Below, one piece after another: positions 43,880 to 52,567 of a stretch of 64,000 nt of DNA. Within the stretch, counting starts at the first letter, position 1, and the number at the start of each line of letters is the position of its first letter. The notes below the pieces were generated by a model, which was not told where the DNA came from, did no database searches, and saw only the letters and a program-made list of their open reading frames with translations. This stretch comes from Pseudomonas fluorescens (GTDB taxonomy: Bacteria > Pseudomonadota > Gammaproteobacteria > Pseudomonadales > Pseudomonadaceae): NCBI RefSeq assembly GCF_018614775.1, contig NZ_JAGGOF010000021.1, positions 1-64,000 of the forward strand, written 5' to 3'. The position numbers were made by a program, and so were the translations under genes.

Positions 43880-44535
43880 ATGCACCGCATGACCTGCAAC
43901 GCGCCTTGGGCGAGTTGCTCGGCGATGCGCACCTGGTGGCCTGCCCGCTGCCCGGCACCGACCTGAAGCTGTGGCTGATTGACGGCGATAACATGGACCG
44001 CGCCTTCAGCCCGGAAGAAACCCGACGCATCCTCCACGAGCCACCCTATTGGAGCTTCTGCTGGGCCAGCGGACTGGCAATGGCGCGATATCTGGCCGAA
44101 CAGCCGCAGTGGGTCGAGGGCAAGCGGGTGCTGGATTTCGGTGCCGGCTCCGGCGTGGCCGGTATCGCGGCGATCAAGGCCGGGGCGCTGGAAGTGGTGG
44201 CGTGCGACCTCGACCCGTTGGCGATTGCGGCGTGCCAGGCCAATGCGCAACTCAATGGTGTGACGCTGGGTTATTCCGAAGACTTTTTTGCCGAGGCCGA
44301 TCGCTTCGACCTGATCCTGGTCGCCGATGTGCTCTATGACCGGGCCAACCTGCCGCTGCTGGATGAATTCCTCAGCCGTGGCCGCGAGGCGCTGGTGGCC
44401 GATTCCCGGGTGCGGGACTTCCAGCATCCGCTGTACCGGCGCATCGAAATGCTCCAGGCCCTGACCCTGCCGGACCTGGCCGAGCCCGAGGAATTTCGGC
44501 AGGTGAGCCTGTATCACGCGCGGCGCTGGCCTTAA
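43876..44535 (+). CDS. Class I SAM-dependent methyltransferase (protein-lysine type)
   Basis: A 219-residue methyltransferase with SAM motif VLDFGAGSGVAGIAA (about 85-99), acidic ACDLDPLA and the post-motif ADVLYD. The PPYWSFCWASG segment upstream resembles PrmA-like and eukaryotic ETFB-lysine methyltransferases, so a protein-lysine target is plausible. It starts at GTG overlapping the lipoprotein stop. REP units follow its stop. Confidence 0.88.
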   Translation: MNAPHDLQRALGELLGDAHLVACPLPGTDLKLWLIDGDNMDRAFSPEETRRILHEPPYWSFCWASGLAMARYLAEQPQWVEGKRVLDFGAGSGVAGIAAIKAGALEVVACDLDPLAIAACQANAQLNGVTLGYSEDFFAEADRFDLILVADVLYDRANLPLLDEFLSRGREALVADSRVRDFQHPLYRRIEMLQALTLPDLAEPEEFRQVSLYHARRWP

Positions 44536-44536
44536 A

Positions 44537-44637
44537 AAGCATCGCGAGCAGGCTCGCTCCCACAGGGGCTTGGGTTGTTCGCAGGTTTTGCGTCAGGCAC
44601 AGCCCATTGTGGGAGCGAGCCTGCTCGCGATAGCGGT
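44537..44637. repeat. REPIN (REP doublet)
   Basis: Units at about 44539-44566 and 44608-44635 in opposite orientation, just downstream of the methyltransferase stop. Confidence 0.9.
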
Positions 44638-44698
44638 CTACCAGGCACCCCAACACCCCGCGTATAGTTGCCCCATTCAAGCGTTCTACGAGATTCCC

Positions 44699-45571
44699 AT
44701 GACCCAGGACACGCCCTACATCTTCGACGCCACCACCGCCGATTTCGACCAGTCGGTGATCGCCAACTCTTTCCACAAACCGGTGCTGGTGGACTTCTGG
44801 GCCGAGTGGTGTGCGCCGTGCAAGGCCCTGATGCCAATGTTGCAAACCATCGCCGAGAGCTATCAGGGCGAGTTGCTGCTGGCCAAGGTCAACTGCGACC
44901 TTGAGCAGGACGTTGTCGCCCGCTTCGGCATTCGCAGCCTGCCGACAGTGGTGCTGTTCAAGGACGGCCAGCCCGTCGACGGTTTTGCCGGGGCCCAGCC
45001 GGAGTCGGCGGTGCGGGCGATGCTCGAACCGCATGTGCAGATGCCGCCGCCGGCCGCTGCCGACCCGTTCGAACAGGCCCAGGCGCTGTTCGATGACGGC
45101 CGTTTTGCCGATGCCGAAGCCCTGCTCAGCGTGCTGCTGGGCGAAGACAACACCAACGCCAAGGCCCTGATCCTGTATGCCCGCTGCCTGACCGAGCGCG
45201 GCGAGCTGGGCGAAGCGCAGACCGTGCTCGACGCCGTGAAAAGCGATGAGCACAAAGCTGCCCTGGCCGGGGCCAAGGCGCAGATCCAGTTCCTCGGCCT
45301 GGCTAAAAACCTGCCGGACGCCGCCGACCTCAAGGCCCGCCTGGCGAAAGACCCGCAAGACGAAGAAGCAGTGTACCAACTGGCGATCCAGCAACTGGCC
45401 CGCCAGCAATACGAACCGGCCCTCGACGCGCTGCTCAAGCTGTTCATGCGCAACCGCAGCTACGGCGAAGGCCTGCCGCACAAGACGCTGCTGCAAGTGT
45501 TCGAACTGCTGGGTAATGACCATCCGCTGGTGACGACCTATCGCCGCAAGCTGTTTGCGGCGTTGTACTAG
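44699..45571 (+). CDS. cnoX: Thioredoxin-TPR protein (CnoX/YbbN-like)
   Basis: A 290-residue protein: residues ~1-110 form a thioredoxin fold with an intact WCAPC active site (about 36-40) and SLPTVVLF cis-proline; residues ~120-290 are tetratricopeptide-like helices. The architecture is that of YbbN/CnoX, a holdase chaperone that protects proteins from over-oxidation with GroEL. E. coli CnoX lacks one active cysteine, whereas this protein keeps both, so it may also be redox active. Confidence 0.92.
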   Translation: MTQDTPYIFDATTADFDQSVIANSFHKPVLVDFWAEWCAPCKALMPMLQTIAESYQGELLLAKVNCDLEQDVVARFGIRSLPTVVLFKDGQPVDGFAGAQPESAVRAMLEPHVQMPPPAAADPFEQAQALFDDGRFADAEALLSVLLGEDNTNAKALILYARCLTERGELGEAQTVLDAVKSDEHKAALAGAKAQIQFLGLAKNLPDAADLKARLAKDPQDEEAVYQLAIQQLARQQYEPALDALLKLFMRNRSYGEGLPHKTLLQVFELLGNDHPLVTTYRRKLFAALY

Positions 45572-45576
45572 AGGGG

Positions 45577-45643
45577 CAGCTGCAAGCTTCAAGCTGTAAG
45601 CTGCAAGACTGTCTTAGCTTGTTGCAGCTTGCGGCTTGGAGCT
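45577..45643. repeat. GCTTCAAGCTG-type palindromic repeat
   Basis: GCTGCAAGCTTCAAGCTGTA followed by an inverted TTGCAGCTTGCGGCTTGGAG belongs to a dispersed repeat often seen in Pseudomonas. It overlaps the last codons of the gene at 45614 and could serve as a bidirectional terminator. Confidence 0.6.
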
Positions 45644-45991
45644 CGTCGCTTCGATCCAGCTATAGAGCGGCGTATCACCGCCGCTCAGCACCTTGACCTC
45701 GGCACAATGGCGCAACCGCACCAGCAAGCGTTTGCCCGCCGAGGCGCTGCCCGTCAATCCCTCCAGTTGCTCCAGCAGGTCCGGGCCGCTGAGTTGCCCG
45801 GCCTTGCGCAGCAGTTCCCTGGCGATCTGCCACAGCGCATCGTCCTGATTGACCGGCCTGGTCGCAGGTGTTGCTGCATCAGCAGGTTTGACCGTCTGCA
45901 ACTGCGCGCCAAGCTGCGCCCAGTCGCCCTCGTCCATGTCGATCGACAAGTCCACCGGCCAATCGCCGACGGTTCCGCGTATCCGCAACAT
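45614..45991 (-). CDS. Conserved hypothetical protein between trx and zrgA
   Basis: A 125-residue soluble protein without recognised domain. It begins MLRIRGTVGDWPVDLSIDMDE. The start at 45991 gives AGGAG a spacing of 7 bases; an ATG two codons upstream is too close to it. The last codons run into a dispersed repeat, so the C-terminus may be newly acquired. It is divergent from zrgA and convergent with the thioredoxin gene. Confidence 0.65.
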   Translation of the reverse strand: MLRIRGTVGDWPVDLSIDMDEGDWAQLGAQLQTVKPADAATPATRPVNQDDALWQIARELLRKAGQLSGPDLLEQLEGLTGSASAGKRLLVRLRHCAEVKVLSGGDTPLYSWIEATSSKPQAATS

Positions 45992-46076
45992 CACCATGCT
46001 CCTGAATATTTCATGTACGCATGCTCCCATGGGCCTTGCGCGACGCCAAGCAGCCGGTCAAACTCTCCGCACTTTC

Positions 46077-46094
46077 GTTATAAGATTACATAAC
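46077..46094 (+). promoter_or_regulatory. Candidate Zur box upstream of zrgA
   Basis: GTTATAAGATTAC (46077-46089) matches the Zur consensus GTTATA-N-TATAAC at about 11 of 13 positions, and ATAAC follows at 46090-46094. It lies about 30-45 bases before the zrgA start. Confidence 0.4.
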
Positions 46095-46122
46095 AGAATA
46101 TTGACCTCGTCGGAGATTCGCC

Positions 46123-46713
46123 ATGCGTCGTTTGCTTCTCGCCCTGCCGTTCGCCCTGCTGCCCCTGGCTGTCGCTCACGCGGCCGTCGAGCATGATCAC
46201 GACCATGAACACGGCAGCCTTGGCGCCCACGAACACGGGGTCGCGCGATTGAACGCCGCGCTGGACGGCCAGACCCTGGAGCTGGAGCTGGAAAGCCCGG
46301 CGATGAATCTGGTGGGCTTCGAACACGCCGCCACCAGCGATGCCGACAAGGCCAAGGTCGCCGCCGTACGGGCGCAACTGGACAAGCCGCTGGCACTGTT
46401 CAACCTGCCAGCCGCCGCCCAATGCAGCGTGGCCCAGCAAGAGCTGGAAAGCCCGCTGTTCGGCGATGAGCCGGACCACGAGGACCATGACGAAGACGCC
46501 GATGGCGATGGCGATGAACATCACCACGACCACAGCGAGATCCACGCCCATTACCAATTCACCTGCGCCGTGCCCGGCGCATTGAAGAGCCTGGACCTGG
46601 CGACCCTGTTCAAGACCTACCCGGCCACCCAGAAAATCCAGGTACAACTGATCAGCCCGAGCGGCCAGCAAGGCGTGGAAGTGACGGCCAAGGCGCCAAC
46701 CCTGAAGTTCTGA
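46123..46713 (+). CDS. zrgA: DUF2796 zinc-linked periplasmic protein
   Basis: A 196-residue exported protein (signal peptide ending AHA) with two histidine/aspartate-rich stretches, HDHDHEHGSLGAHEHG near the start and DEHHHDHSEIHAH in the middle, typical metal-binding segments of ZrgA/DUF2796. Homologues are Zur-regulated and sit before an ABC cassette, as here. It is probably a periplasmic zinc-binding partner of the following transporter. Confidence 0.9.
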   Translation: MRRLLLALPFALLPLAVAHAAVEHDHDHEHGSLGAHEHGVARLNAALDGQTLELELESPAMNLVGFEHAATSDADKAKVAAVRAQLDKPLALFNLPAAAQCSVAQQELESPLFGDEPDHEDHDEDADGDGDEHHHDHSEIHAHYQFTCAVPGALKSLDLATLFKTYPATQKIQVQLISPSGQQGVEVTAKAPTLKF

Positions 46714-46775
46714 GTACACTGCAGGCCCCTGCGGGATCTGCTGTGAATGCAGAATCAGCATTCACCACAAATCCA

Positions 46776-46866
46776 ATGTGGGAGCGGGCTTGCTTGCGAA
46801 TGCGGTGGGTCAGTCACTCGAATGTGGCTGACAGAACGCATTCGCGAGCAAGCCCGCTCCCACAAG
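46776..46866. repeat. REPIN (REP doublet)
   Basis: GGGAGCGGGCTTGCTTGCGA (46777-46800) faces TTCGCGAGCAAGCCCGCTCC (about 46841-46860), between zrgA and the ABC ATPase gene. Confidence 0.88.
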
Positions 46867-46897
46867 GGGCTACCCTACAATCCTGACATCGGCAACC

Positions 46898-47608
46898 ATG
46901 ACCCAAGCACTCATCGAACTGTCCGACCTGGGCTTCAGCTGGCCCGGGCATCCGCTGCTGCTGGATATCCCGGCGTTTCGCCTGGAGAGCGGCGAGACGT
47001 TGTTTCTCAAGGGCCCGAGCGGCAGCGGCAAGACCACGCTGCTGGGGCTGCTGGGCGGCGTGCAGACACCGGACCGGGGCAGCATCCGCCTGCTCGGCCA
47101 GGACCTCAGCGAACTGGGCGCGGGCAGCCGGGACCGGTTTCGCGTGGACCACACCGGCTACATCTTCCAGCAGTTCAACCTGCTGCCGTTTCTCTCGGTG
47201 CGCGAGAACGTCGAGCTGCCCTGTCACTTTTCCAAGCTGCGGGCGCAACGGGCCACGCAGCGCCACGGCAGTGTCGACCAAGCTGCGGTCACGCTGCTGG
47301 CTCACTTGGGGTTGACCGACCCGAGCCTGCTGGAGCGCCGCGCCGACTCGCTGTCCATCGGCCAGCAGCAACGGGTCGCCGCCGCCCGGGCGTTGATCGG
47401 CCAACCGGAACTGGTGATCGCCGACGAACCGACTTCGGCCCTGGACTACGATGCCCGGGAAAATTTCCTGCGCCTGTTGTTCGCCGAATGCCGCGAAGCC
47501 GGTTCGAGCCTGCTGTTCGTCAGTCACGACCAGAGCCTGGCGCCGCTGTTCGACCGCCACCTCTCGCTGGCCGATCTCAATCGCGCCGCCACGCCCATCG
47601 AGGTCTGA
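46898..47608 (+). CDS. ABC transporter ATP-binding protein (MacB/LolD type)
   Basis: A 236-residue ATPase with Walker A GPSGSGKTT (about 39-47), Q-loop FQQFNLLP, signature LSIGQQQRVAAAR, Walker B LVIADEPTSALD and H-loop VSHD. It belongs to the LolD/MacB-like class that works with FtsX-type permeases. It forms a cassette with the permease and DUF3299 gene downstream and zrgA upstream, the set described as zinc-regulated in Vibrio. Confidence 0.93.
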   Translation: MTQALIELSDLGFSWPGHPLLLDIPAFRLESGETLFLKGPSGSGKTTLLGLLGGVQTPDRGSIRLLGQDLSELGAGSRDRFRVDHTGYIFQQFNLLPFLSVRENVELPCHFSKLRAQRATQRHGSVDQAAVTLLAHLGLTDPSLLERRADSLSIGQQQRVAAARALIGQPELVIADEPTSALDYDARENFLRLLFAECREAGSSLLFVSHDQSLAPLFDRHLSLADLNRAATPIEV

Positions 47609-47609
47609 G

Positions 47610-48875
47610 ATGTATTTGTTCCGTCTAGCCATGGCCAGCCTGGCGAACCGCCGCTTCACCGCAATCCTTACCGCATTCGCCATCGCCCTCTCCGTCTGCC
47701 TGCTGCTGGCGGTGGAGCGGGTGCGCACCGAGGCGCGGGCCAGTTTCGCCAGCACCATCAGCGGCACCGACCTGATTGTCGGCGCCCGTTCCGGCTCGGT
47801 GAACCTGCTGCTGTATTCGGTGTTTCGCATCGGCAACGCCACCAACAACATCCGCTGGGACAGCTTCGCGCACTTCGCCAGCAACCCGAAAGTGAAGTGG
47901 GCGATCCCCATGTCCCTCGGCGATTCCCATCGCGGCTACCGGGTGATGGGCACCACCGAGGCCTACTTCGAGCATTACCAGTACGGCCGCCAGCAACACC
48001 TGGCACTGGCCGATGGCCGGGCTTTCGCCACGGACCCGTTCGAAGTGGTGCTAGGCGCCGAAGTGGCCGAGGCGCTGCATTACAAACTCGGTGACAAACT
48101 GGTGCTGGCCCACGGCGTGGCGGCGATCAGCCTGGTCAAGCATGACGACAAGCCGTTCACCGTGGTCGGCATTCTCAAGCGTACCGGCACCCCGGTGGAC
48201 CGCACGCTGCACATCAGCCTCGGCGGCATGGAAGCCATCCATATCGACTGGAAGAACGGCGTGCCGGCCCAGGGCAATGGCCGCATCAGCGCCGATCAGG
48301 CACGCAACATGGACCTCACGCCCCAAGCCATCACCGCGTTCATGCTCGGCCTCAACAGCAAGATTTCCACCTTTGCCTTGCAGCGCGAGATCAATGAGTT
48401 CCGTGGCGAGCCGTTGCTGGCGATTCTGCCCGGTGTGGCCCTGCAAGAGTTGTGGAGCCTGATGGGCACGGCGGAAAAAGCCTTGTTCGTGATTTCGCTG
48501 TTCGTGGTGCTGACCGGCTTGATCGGCATGCTCACGGCAATCCTCACCAGCCTCAACGAGCGGCGTCGGGAAATGGCAATCCTGCGTTCGGTGGGCGCGC
48601 GACCGTGGCACATTGCGAGCCTGCTGGTGCTCGAAGCCTTTGCCCTGGCGCTGGCCGGCGTCGCTTGCGGGCTGGCGCTGCTGTACGTCGGCATCGGCGC
48701 CGCCCAGGGTTACGTGCAATCGGCCTATGGCCTGTACCTGCCGCTCAGTTGGCCGAGCGAGTATGAATGGACGCTGATGGCTGGCATCCTGATCGCCGCC
48801 CTGCTGATGGGTAGCGTGCCGGCCTGGCGCGCCTATCGCCAATCGCTGGCCGACGGTCTGTCGATCCGTTTATGA
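47610..48875 (+). CDS. FtsX/MacB-type ABC transporter permease
   Basis: A 421-residue membrane protein with one N-terminal helix (about 18-38), a large periplasmic domain, and three C-terminal helices (about 285-310, 333-360, 385-405), the FtsX topology. The SLNERRREMAILRSVGARPWHIASLLVLEA (in pieces ERRREMAILRSVGARP) coupling segment contacts the ATPase. One base separates it from the ATPase gene, and its stop overlaps the next start by ATGA. Mechanotransmission or export of a periplasmic substrate is more likely than import. Confidence 0.92.
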   Translation: MYLFRLAMASLANRRFTAILTAFAIALSVCLLLAVERVRTEARASFASTISGTDLIVGARSGSVNLLLYSVFRIGNATNNIRWDSFAHFASNPKVKWAIPMSLGDSHRGYRVMGTTEAYFEHYQYGRQQHLALADGRAFATDPFEVVLGAEVAEALHYKLGDKLVLAHGVAAISLVKHDDKPFTVVGILKRTGTPVDRTLHISLGGMEAIHIDWKNGVPAQGNGRISADQARNMDLTPQAITAFMLGLNSKISTFALQREINEFRGEPLLAILPGVALQELWSLMGTAEKALFVISLFVVLTGLIGMLTAILTSLNERRREMAILRSVGARPWHIASLLVLEAFALALAGVACGLALLYVGIGAAQGYVQSAYGLYLPLSWPSEYEWTLMAGILIAALLMGSVPAWRAYRQSLADGLSIRL

Positions 48876-49405
48876 GGACCTTGAAGATGCCCCGCGCCCT
48901 GTTTGCGCTGTTGATGATGATTGCCCTGCCACTGTGGGCGGCGGAGCCGAGGGACCTGGCCTGGACGGAAATGATCCCGCCGGACGCGCCACCGGAAGTG
49001 CCGAACATGACCCCGCTGCACGATCTGTCGAAGATGAGCGATGCCCTGGCCGCCGAAGCCGCGCCGGCCGCCAGGCAAGACCTGCCCAACGCGCCAGTGG
49101 TCAAGGCACTCGACGGTCAGCGGATCCGCTTGCCGGGTTACATCGTGCCGCTGGAAGTCAGCGAGGAAGGCCGCACCACGGACTTTTTGCTGGTGCCGTA
49201 TTTCGGTGCCTGCATCCATGTGCCGCCACCGCCCTCGAATCAGATCGTGCATGTGAAAAGCGAAGTCGGGGTCAAGCTCGACGAGTTGTACCAGCCGTAC
49301 TGGGTCGAAGGGCCGATGCAGGTCAAGCCGTCCACCAGTGAACTGGCCGATGCCGGGTATCAGATGGAGGCGGAGAAGATTTATGTGTATGAGTTGCCGG
49401 AGTGA
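48872..49405 (+). CDS. DUF3299 exported protein
   Basis: A 177-residue protein with a signal peptide (ending LWAA) and a DUF3299 domain carrying LPGYIVPLE, FLLVPYFGACIHVPPPP with a conserved cysteine and histidine, and NQIVHV. The cysteine/histidine pair suggests metal binding. It completes the zrgA-ATPase-permease cassette, whose permease gene it overlaps. It is likely a periplasmic partner of that transporter; a second in-frame ATG six codons in is an alternative start. Confidence 0.88.
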   Translation: MRTLKMPRALFALLMMIALPLWAAEPRDLAWTEMIPPDAPPEVPNMTPLHDLSKMSDALAAEAAPAARQDLPNAPVVKALDGQRIRLPGYIVPLEVSEEGRTTDFLLVPYFGACIHVPPPPSNQIVHVKSEVGVKLDELYQPYWVEGPMQVKPSTSELADAGYQMEAEKIYVYELPE

Positions 49406-49433
49406 ACCTGGTGGTGATGTGCTGTTTGTAGGA

Positions 49434-49514
49434 TAGCTATCGCGAGCAGGCTCGCTCCCACAGGGGCATTGATGTTCTCACGATCAATGTGGGAGCGAGC
49501 CTGCTCGCGATGAG
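49434..49514. repeat. REPIN, close-spaced
   Basis: Units at 49436-49463 and 49487-49512 are only about 24 bases apart, closer than the other doublets here. Confidence 0.88.
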
Positions 49515-49541
49515 GCCTTAAAAGTGCTCATCACACTTTCA

Positions 49542-49583
49542 TTGAGCTGAGTCAAAAGACCGGTCCAGAGCGCTTCGTACCAT
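49542..49583 (+). promoter_or_regulatory. ANR-like site and -10 of oprG
   Basis: TTGAGCTGAGTCAA (49542-49555) resembles the FNR/ANR consensus TTGAT-N4-ATCAA with one change per half. TACCAT (49578-49583) is a candidate -10, placing the site centre near -41.5, the usual position for activation by ANR. Confidence 0.5.
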
Positions 49584-49607
49584 AGGACATCCCTTTTGAA
49601 ATGTCCT
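49584..49607 (+). promoter_or_regulatory. Hairpin in the oprG leader
   Basis: AGGACAT (49584-49590) and ATGTCCT (49601-49607) are perfect 7-bp arms around a 10-base loop, just before the GGAG ribosome site. It could influence translation or message stability. Confidence 0.45.
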
Positions 49608-49618
49608 CTGGAGCCCCC

Positions 49619-50317
49619 ATGCACAAGTCCTTGCTCAGCGCTTCCCTCGTCGCCCTCGCGCTCGCTGCCCCACTCGCCCAGGCCCATACGGCCGGCGATA
49701 TCATCGTTCGCGCCGGTGCCATTACCGTCAATCCGGAAGCCGACAGTTCCAGCGTCAAGGTCGACCGCGGCCCGCTGGCCGGCGCCGACCTGGGCGGCAA
49801 GGCGACCATGAGCAGCGATACGCAACTGGGCCTGAACTTCGCCTACATGCTCACCAACAACCTGGGCATCGAGCTGCTGGCGGCCTCGCCCTTCGAGCAC
49901 GACGTGAAGATCAAGGGCACCGCCCTGGGCGCGGCCAATGGCAAGCTCGGCACACTCAAGCACCTGCCGCCCACCCTGAGCCTGGTCTACTACCCGCTCG
50001 ACGCCAAGTCGGCGTTCCAGCCCTATGTCGGCGCCGGCATCAACTACACCTGGATCTACGACGAACACGTCGGCAGCGAAGCCAGCGCCAACGGCTTCAG
50101 CAACTTTCGCGCGAGCAACAGCTGGGGCATGGCGTGGCAGGTGGGTGCTGACTACATGCTGACCGACAACATCATGATCAACGGCCAGATCCGCTACATC
50201 GACATCGACACCACGGCGTATGTCGACAACAACGCCGTGGCCGGCGGCACCCGAGCCAAGGTCAATGTGGACGTCGATCCGTGGATCTACATGGTGGGGT
50301 TGGGTTACAAGTTCTAA
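49619..50317 (+). CDS. oprG: OmpW-family outer membrane protein OprG
   Basis: A 232-residue porin, the same length as P. aeruginosa OprG. A signal peptide ends LAQA, then an eight-stranded OmpW barrel with DIIVRAGAITVNP, LGLNFAYMLTNNLGIELLA, FQPYVGAGINYT and the C-terminal aromatic GYKF (pieces shown). OprG allows diffusion of small hydrophobic molecules and small amino acids, and is raised under low oxygen with iron in P. aeruginosa. GGAG before the ATG decides the start. Confidence 0.94.
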   Translation: MHKSLLSASLVALALAAPLAQAHTAGDIIVRAGAITVNPEADSSSVKVDRGPLAGADLGGKATMSSDTQLGLNFAYMLTNNLGIELLAASPFEHDVKIKGTALGAANGKLGTLKHLPPTLSLVYYPLDAKSAFQPYVGAGINYTWIYDEHVGSEASANGFSNFRASNSWGMAWQVGADYMLTDNIMINGQIRYIDIDTTAYVDNNAVAGGTRAKVNVDVDPWIYMVGLGYKF

Positions 50318-50340
50318 CCCTCATCCCGGATCAGAAATAA

Positions 50341-50431
50341 CTGTGGGAGCGAGCCTGCTCGCGATTGCGGTGGACCAGCCGGCATCCATGTTGGCTGACA
50401 GACCGCAATCGCGAGCAGGCTCGCTCCCACA
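50341..50431. repeat. REPIN (REP doublet)
   Basis: Two inverted units follow the oprG stop, between convergent genes. Confidence 0.9.
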
Positions 50432-50451
50432 TTGGTTTCATTGTCCGTAGA

Positions 50452-51381
50452 TCAGCGGCCCAGCAGCCGCGCCAGCCCCACGCTCATCGGCGTCTGCGGT
50501 GGAAAGCTGAAGCGCTGTAATAACCGCTGATTGTCCGCCCGCGAATGACGGATGTCGCCGGAGCGCGCCGGGCCGTAGCTGACCGGCGGCAGGTCACCGA
50601 CCACCGAGGCCAGGGCCTGGAGCATCTGCTTGAGGGTCGTGGCCTGGTTCCAGCCGACGTTCACTGCCCCCACTTCCACTTCAGGCTTTTCGATGGCCTG
50701 CACCAGCAAATCCACCAGGTCTTCGACGTAGACAAAATCCCGGGTCTGCTCGCCGTCGCCGAACACGGTGATCGGCAAGCCTTTCTGCACGCGCTCACTG
50801 AAGATGCTGATAACCCCGGAATACGGCGAGGACGGATCCTGGCGCGGGCCGTAGATATTGAAGAAGCGGAACACCACCGGCTCCAGCGCGTGCTGGCGGC
50901 GATAGAAGTCGAGATAGAACTCGCTGGCCAGCTTGTCCGAGGCATACGGCGTGAGCGGGGCCTTGGGGGTTTCCTCGTCGATGGAATGGCCTTCGCCATT
51001 GTTGCCATAGACCGCTGCGCTGGAGGCGAACAGCACGCGCTTCACGCCGGACTGGCGCATGGCCTCGCAGACATTCAAGGTGCCGATGAAATTGCTCTGG
51101 TGAGTGCGCACCGGGTCGTCCACCGAGGCTTGCACCGAGGCCACGGCAGCCAGGTGTGCCACGGCACTGCAACCGGCCATGGCCCGGGCCACCAGCGCGG
51201 CATCGGCGACGTCGCCCTCAATCAACTCGATCGCCGGATTGTCCAGCGGCAGGTTGCTGCGCTTGCCGGTGGACAGGTCATCGAGGATGCGCACCGAATG
51301 CCCCTTGGCAAGCAAGGCATCAGTCAGGTGCGAACCAATGAAACCCGCACCGCCGGTGATTAAAACAGGGCCGTCAGCCAT
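50452..51381 (-). CDS. NAD-dependent epimerase/dehydratase
   Basis: A 309-residue extended short-chain dehydrogenase. The Rossmann motif TGGAGFIGS is at residues 9-17, SSAAVYG carries the serine, and the catalytic tyrosine/lysine are in YASDK. FFNIYGPRQ and DFVYVEDLVD are typical of UDP-glucose/galactose 4-epimerase relatives. The sugar substrate is not determined. It overlaps the reductase gene upstream by 8 bases; the pair is conserved next to oprG. Confidence 0.92.
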   Translation of the reverse strand: MADGPVLITGGAGFIGSHLTDALLAKGHSVRILDDLSTGKRSNLPLDNPAIELIEGDVADAALVARAMAGCSAVAHLAAVASVQASVDDPVRTHQSNFIGTLNVCEAMRQSGVKRVLFASSAAVYGNNGEGHSIDEETPKAPLTPYASDKLASEFYLDFYRRQHALEPVVFRFFNIYGPRQDPSSPYSGVISIFSERVQKGLPITVFGDGEQTRDFVYVEDLVDLLVQAIEKPEVEVGAVNVGWNQATTLKQMLQALASVVGDLPPVSYGPARSGDIRHSRADNQRLLQRFSFPPQTPMSVGLARLLGR

Positions 51382-52258
51382 GGCGATAGAACCTATCCAG
51401 TAAGCCCGGGAGTGCCGCGCGCCAGGCGCGGGGCTTGATCCCGAAAGTGTGCAGAATTTTCTTGCAGGCCAGCACCGCGTGTTGCGGTTCTTCGGCGGCG
51501 TCCGGCCGGGCGGCGTGGGCCTGGGCCGTCGGCGACTCGATTGCCAGCGGATGCAGCGCGCGGGCTTCGGTGAGGATCGCCTGGCCCAGCGCCAGCGGCG
51601 TGGTCGCCTCGTGACCGGCGTAATGATAGGTGCCCCACAGCGGCGCTGCACAATCAAGTTGCTTGAGCACCGAGATGATCACCCGCGCCGCATCGTCCAC
51701 CGGCGTCGGATTGCCCCGGCGGTCGTCCGCCAGCAGCAGCTCATCGGGCTGTTCGGCCCGGGCCAGGAACCGGCCGAGGATGCCGTCGGCGCTGTCGTCC
51801 AGCAACCAGCCGAAACGCAGCAGCACATGTTGCGGGCAGGTGGCGCGCACGCTTTGTTCGATCCGCCACAACGCCTGGCCGCGCAAGCCCAGGGGGACCG
51901 GTTCGTCCTTTTCGCTGTAGGCCGTGGCGCGGGAGCCATCGAACACCCGATAGCTCGACGGTTGCAGCAGGACGATGTTGTGGTGCTGGCACAGCTCGGC
52001 CAGGCGCTCGACCGCGCGCTCCTGGCTGGCCAGGCGCTGCTCGCTGACGGCCTCGGCCTGGAACCAGTCGAAGTAGTACGCCAGGTTGATCAAGGCGTCC
52101 GGGCGGGTGTCGTCGAGCAGTTGCGTCAGGCTCGCGGCATCCCAGCCGTCGTCGGGTGGGCGGGGGGCAAGAAAACCGATGTCTTCTTCTGCACCGAGGC
52201 GAATCAGCGCCTGCCCAAGGGCATTTCCGCCGCCCAGTAACATAAGGCGCATTCGCAT
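51374..52258 (-). CDS. RmlD-like sugar nucleotide-binding protein
   Basis: A 294-residue Rossmann protein. The N-terminus MRLMLLGGGNALGQAL is a variant NAD(P)-binding loop, with LQPSSYRVFDG and a C-terminal region like dTDP-4-dehydrorhamnose reductases. The usual YxxxK catalytic pair is not evident (ALWRIEQSV lies where it is expected), so it may be non-catalytic. It is coupled with the epimerase gene. The start with MRMRLMLL is chosen because the upstream residues lack similarity. Confidence 0.82.
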   Translation of the reverse strand: MRMRLMLLGGGNALGQALIRLGAEEDIGFLAPRPPDDGWDAASLTQLLDDTRPDALINLAYYFDWFQAEAVSEQRLASQERAVERLAELCQHHNIVLLQPSSYRVFDGSRATAYSEKDEPVPLGLRGQALWRIEQSVRATCPQHVLLRFGWLLDDSADGILGRFLARAEQPDELLLADDRRGNPTPVDDAARVIISVLKQLDCAAPLWGTYHYAGHEATTPLALGQAILTEARALHPLAIESPTAQAHAARPDAAEEPQHAVLACKKILHTFGIKPRAWRAALPGLLDRFYRHG

Positions 52259-52567
52259 AAAGTCAGCAGGCCCAGTCTGTTGGCACAAGAGTGTGGTCGA
52301 CAACGCCCGTGGGCGTTACCGGAATCGTTGCATTTTGCGGGTTTAGTGCGCAACCGTCATCCGTAAAGTGCAGTTCCGGAATTCGGGCCCGGCTCGATGG
52401 CCCCATCGCGAGCAGGCTCGCTCCCACCGTGGGCGATTACGAACGCAGGATTTGTAGTCAAAATAAATCCAATGTGGGAGCGAGCCTGCTCGCGATGAGG
52501 CCTGCCAGACAACAGAGAAATCAGCCGACACTTGCATCTTCCCCCTCCCACCCGCATAACTGCCCCT
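52259..52567. other. Divergent intergenic region with REP units
   Basis: This region lies between the divergent reductase and lhr genes. Apart from a REPIN it contains no clear promoter motif or coding frame. Confidence 0.6.
52402..52500. repeat. REPIN (REP doublet)
   Basis: Units at 52402-52428 and 52470-52500 in opposite orientation. Unusually for this window it lies between divergent genes. Confidence 0.9.
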
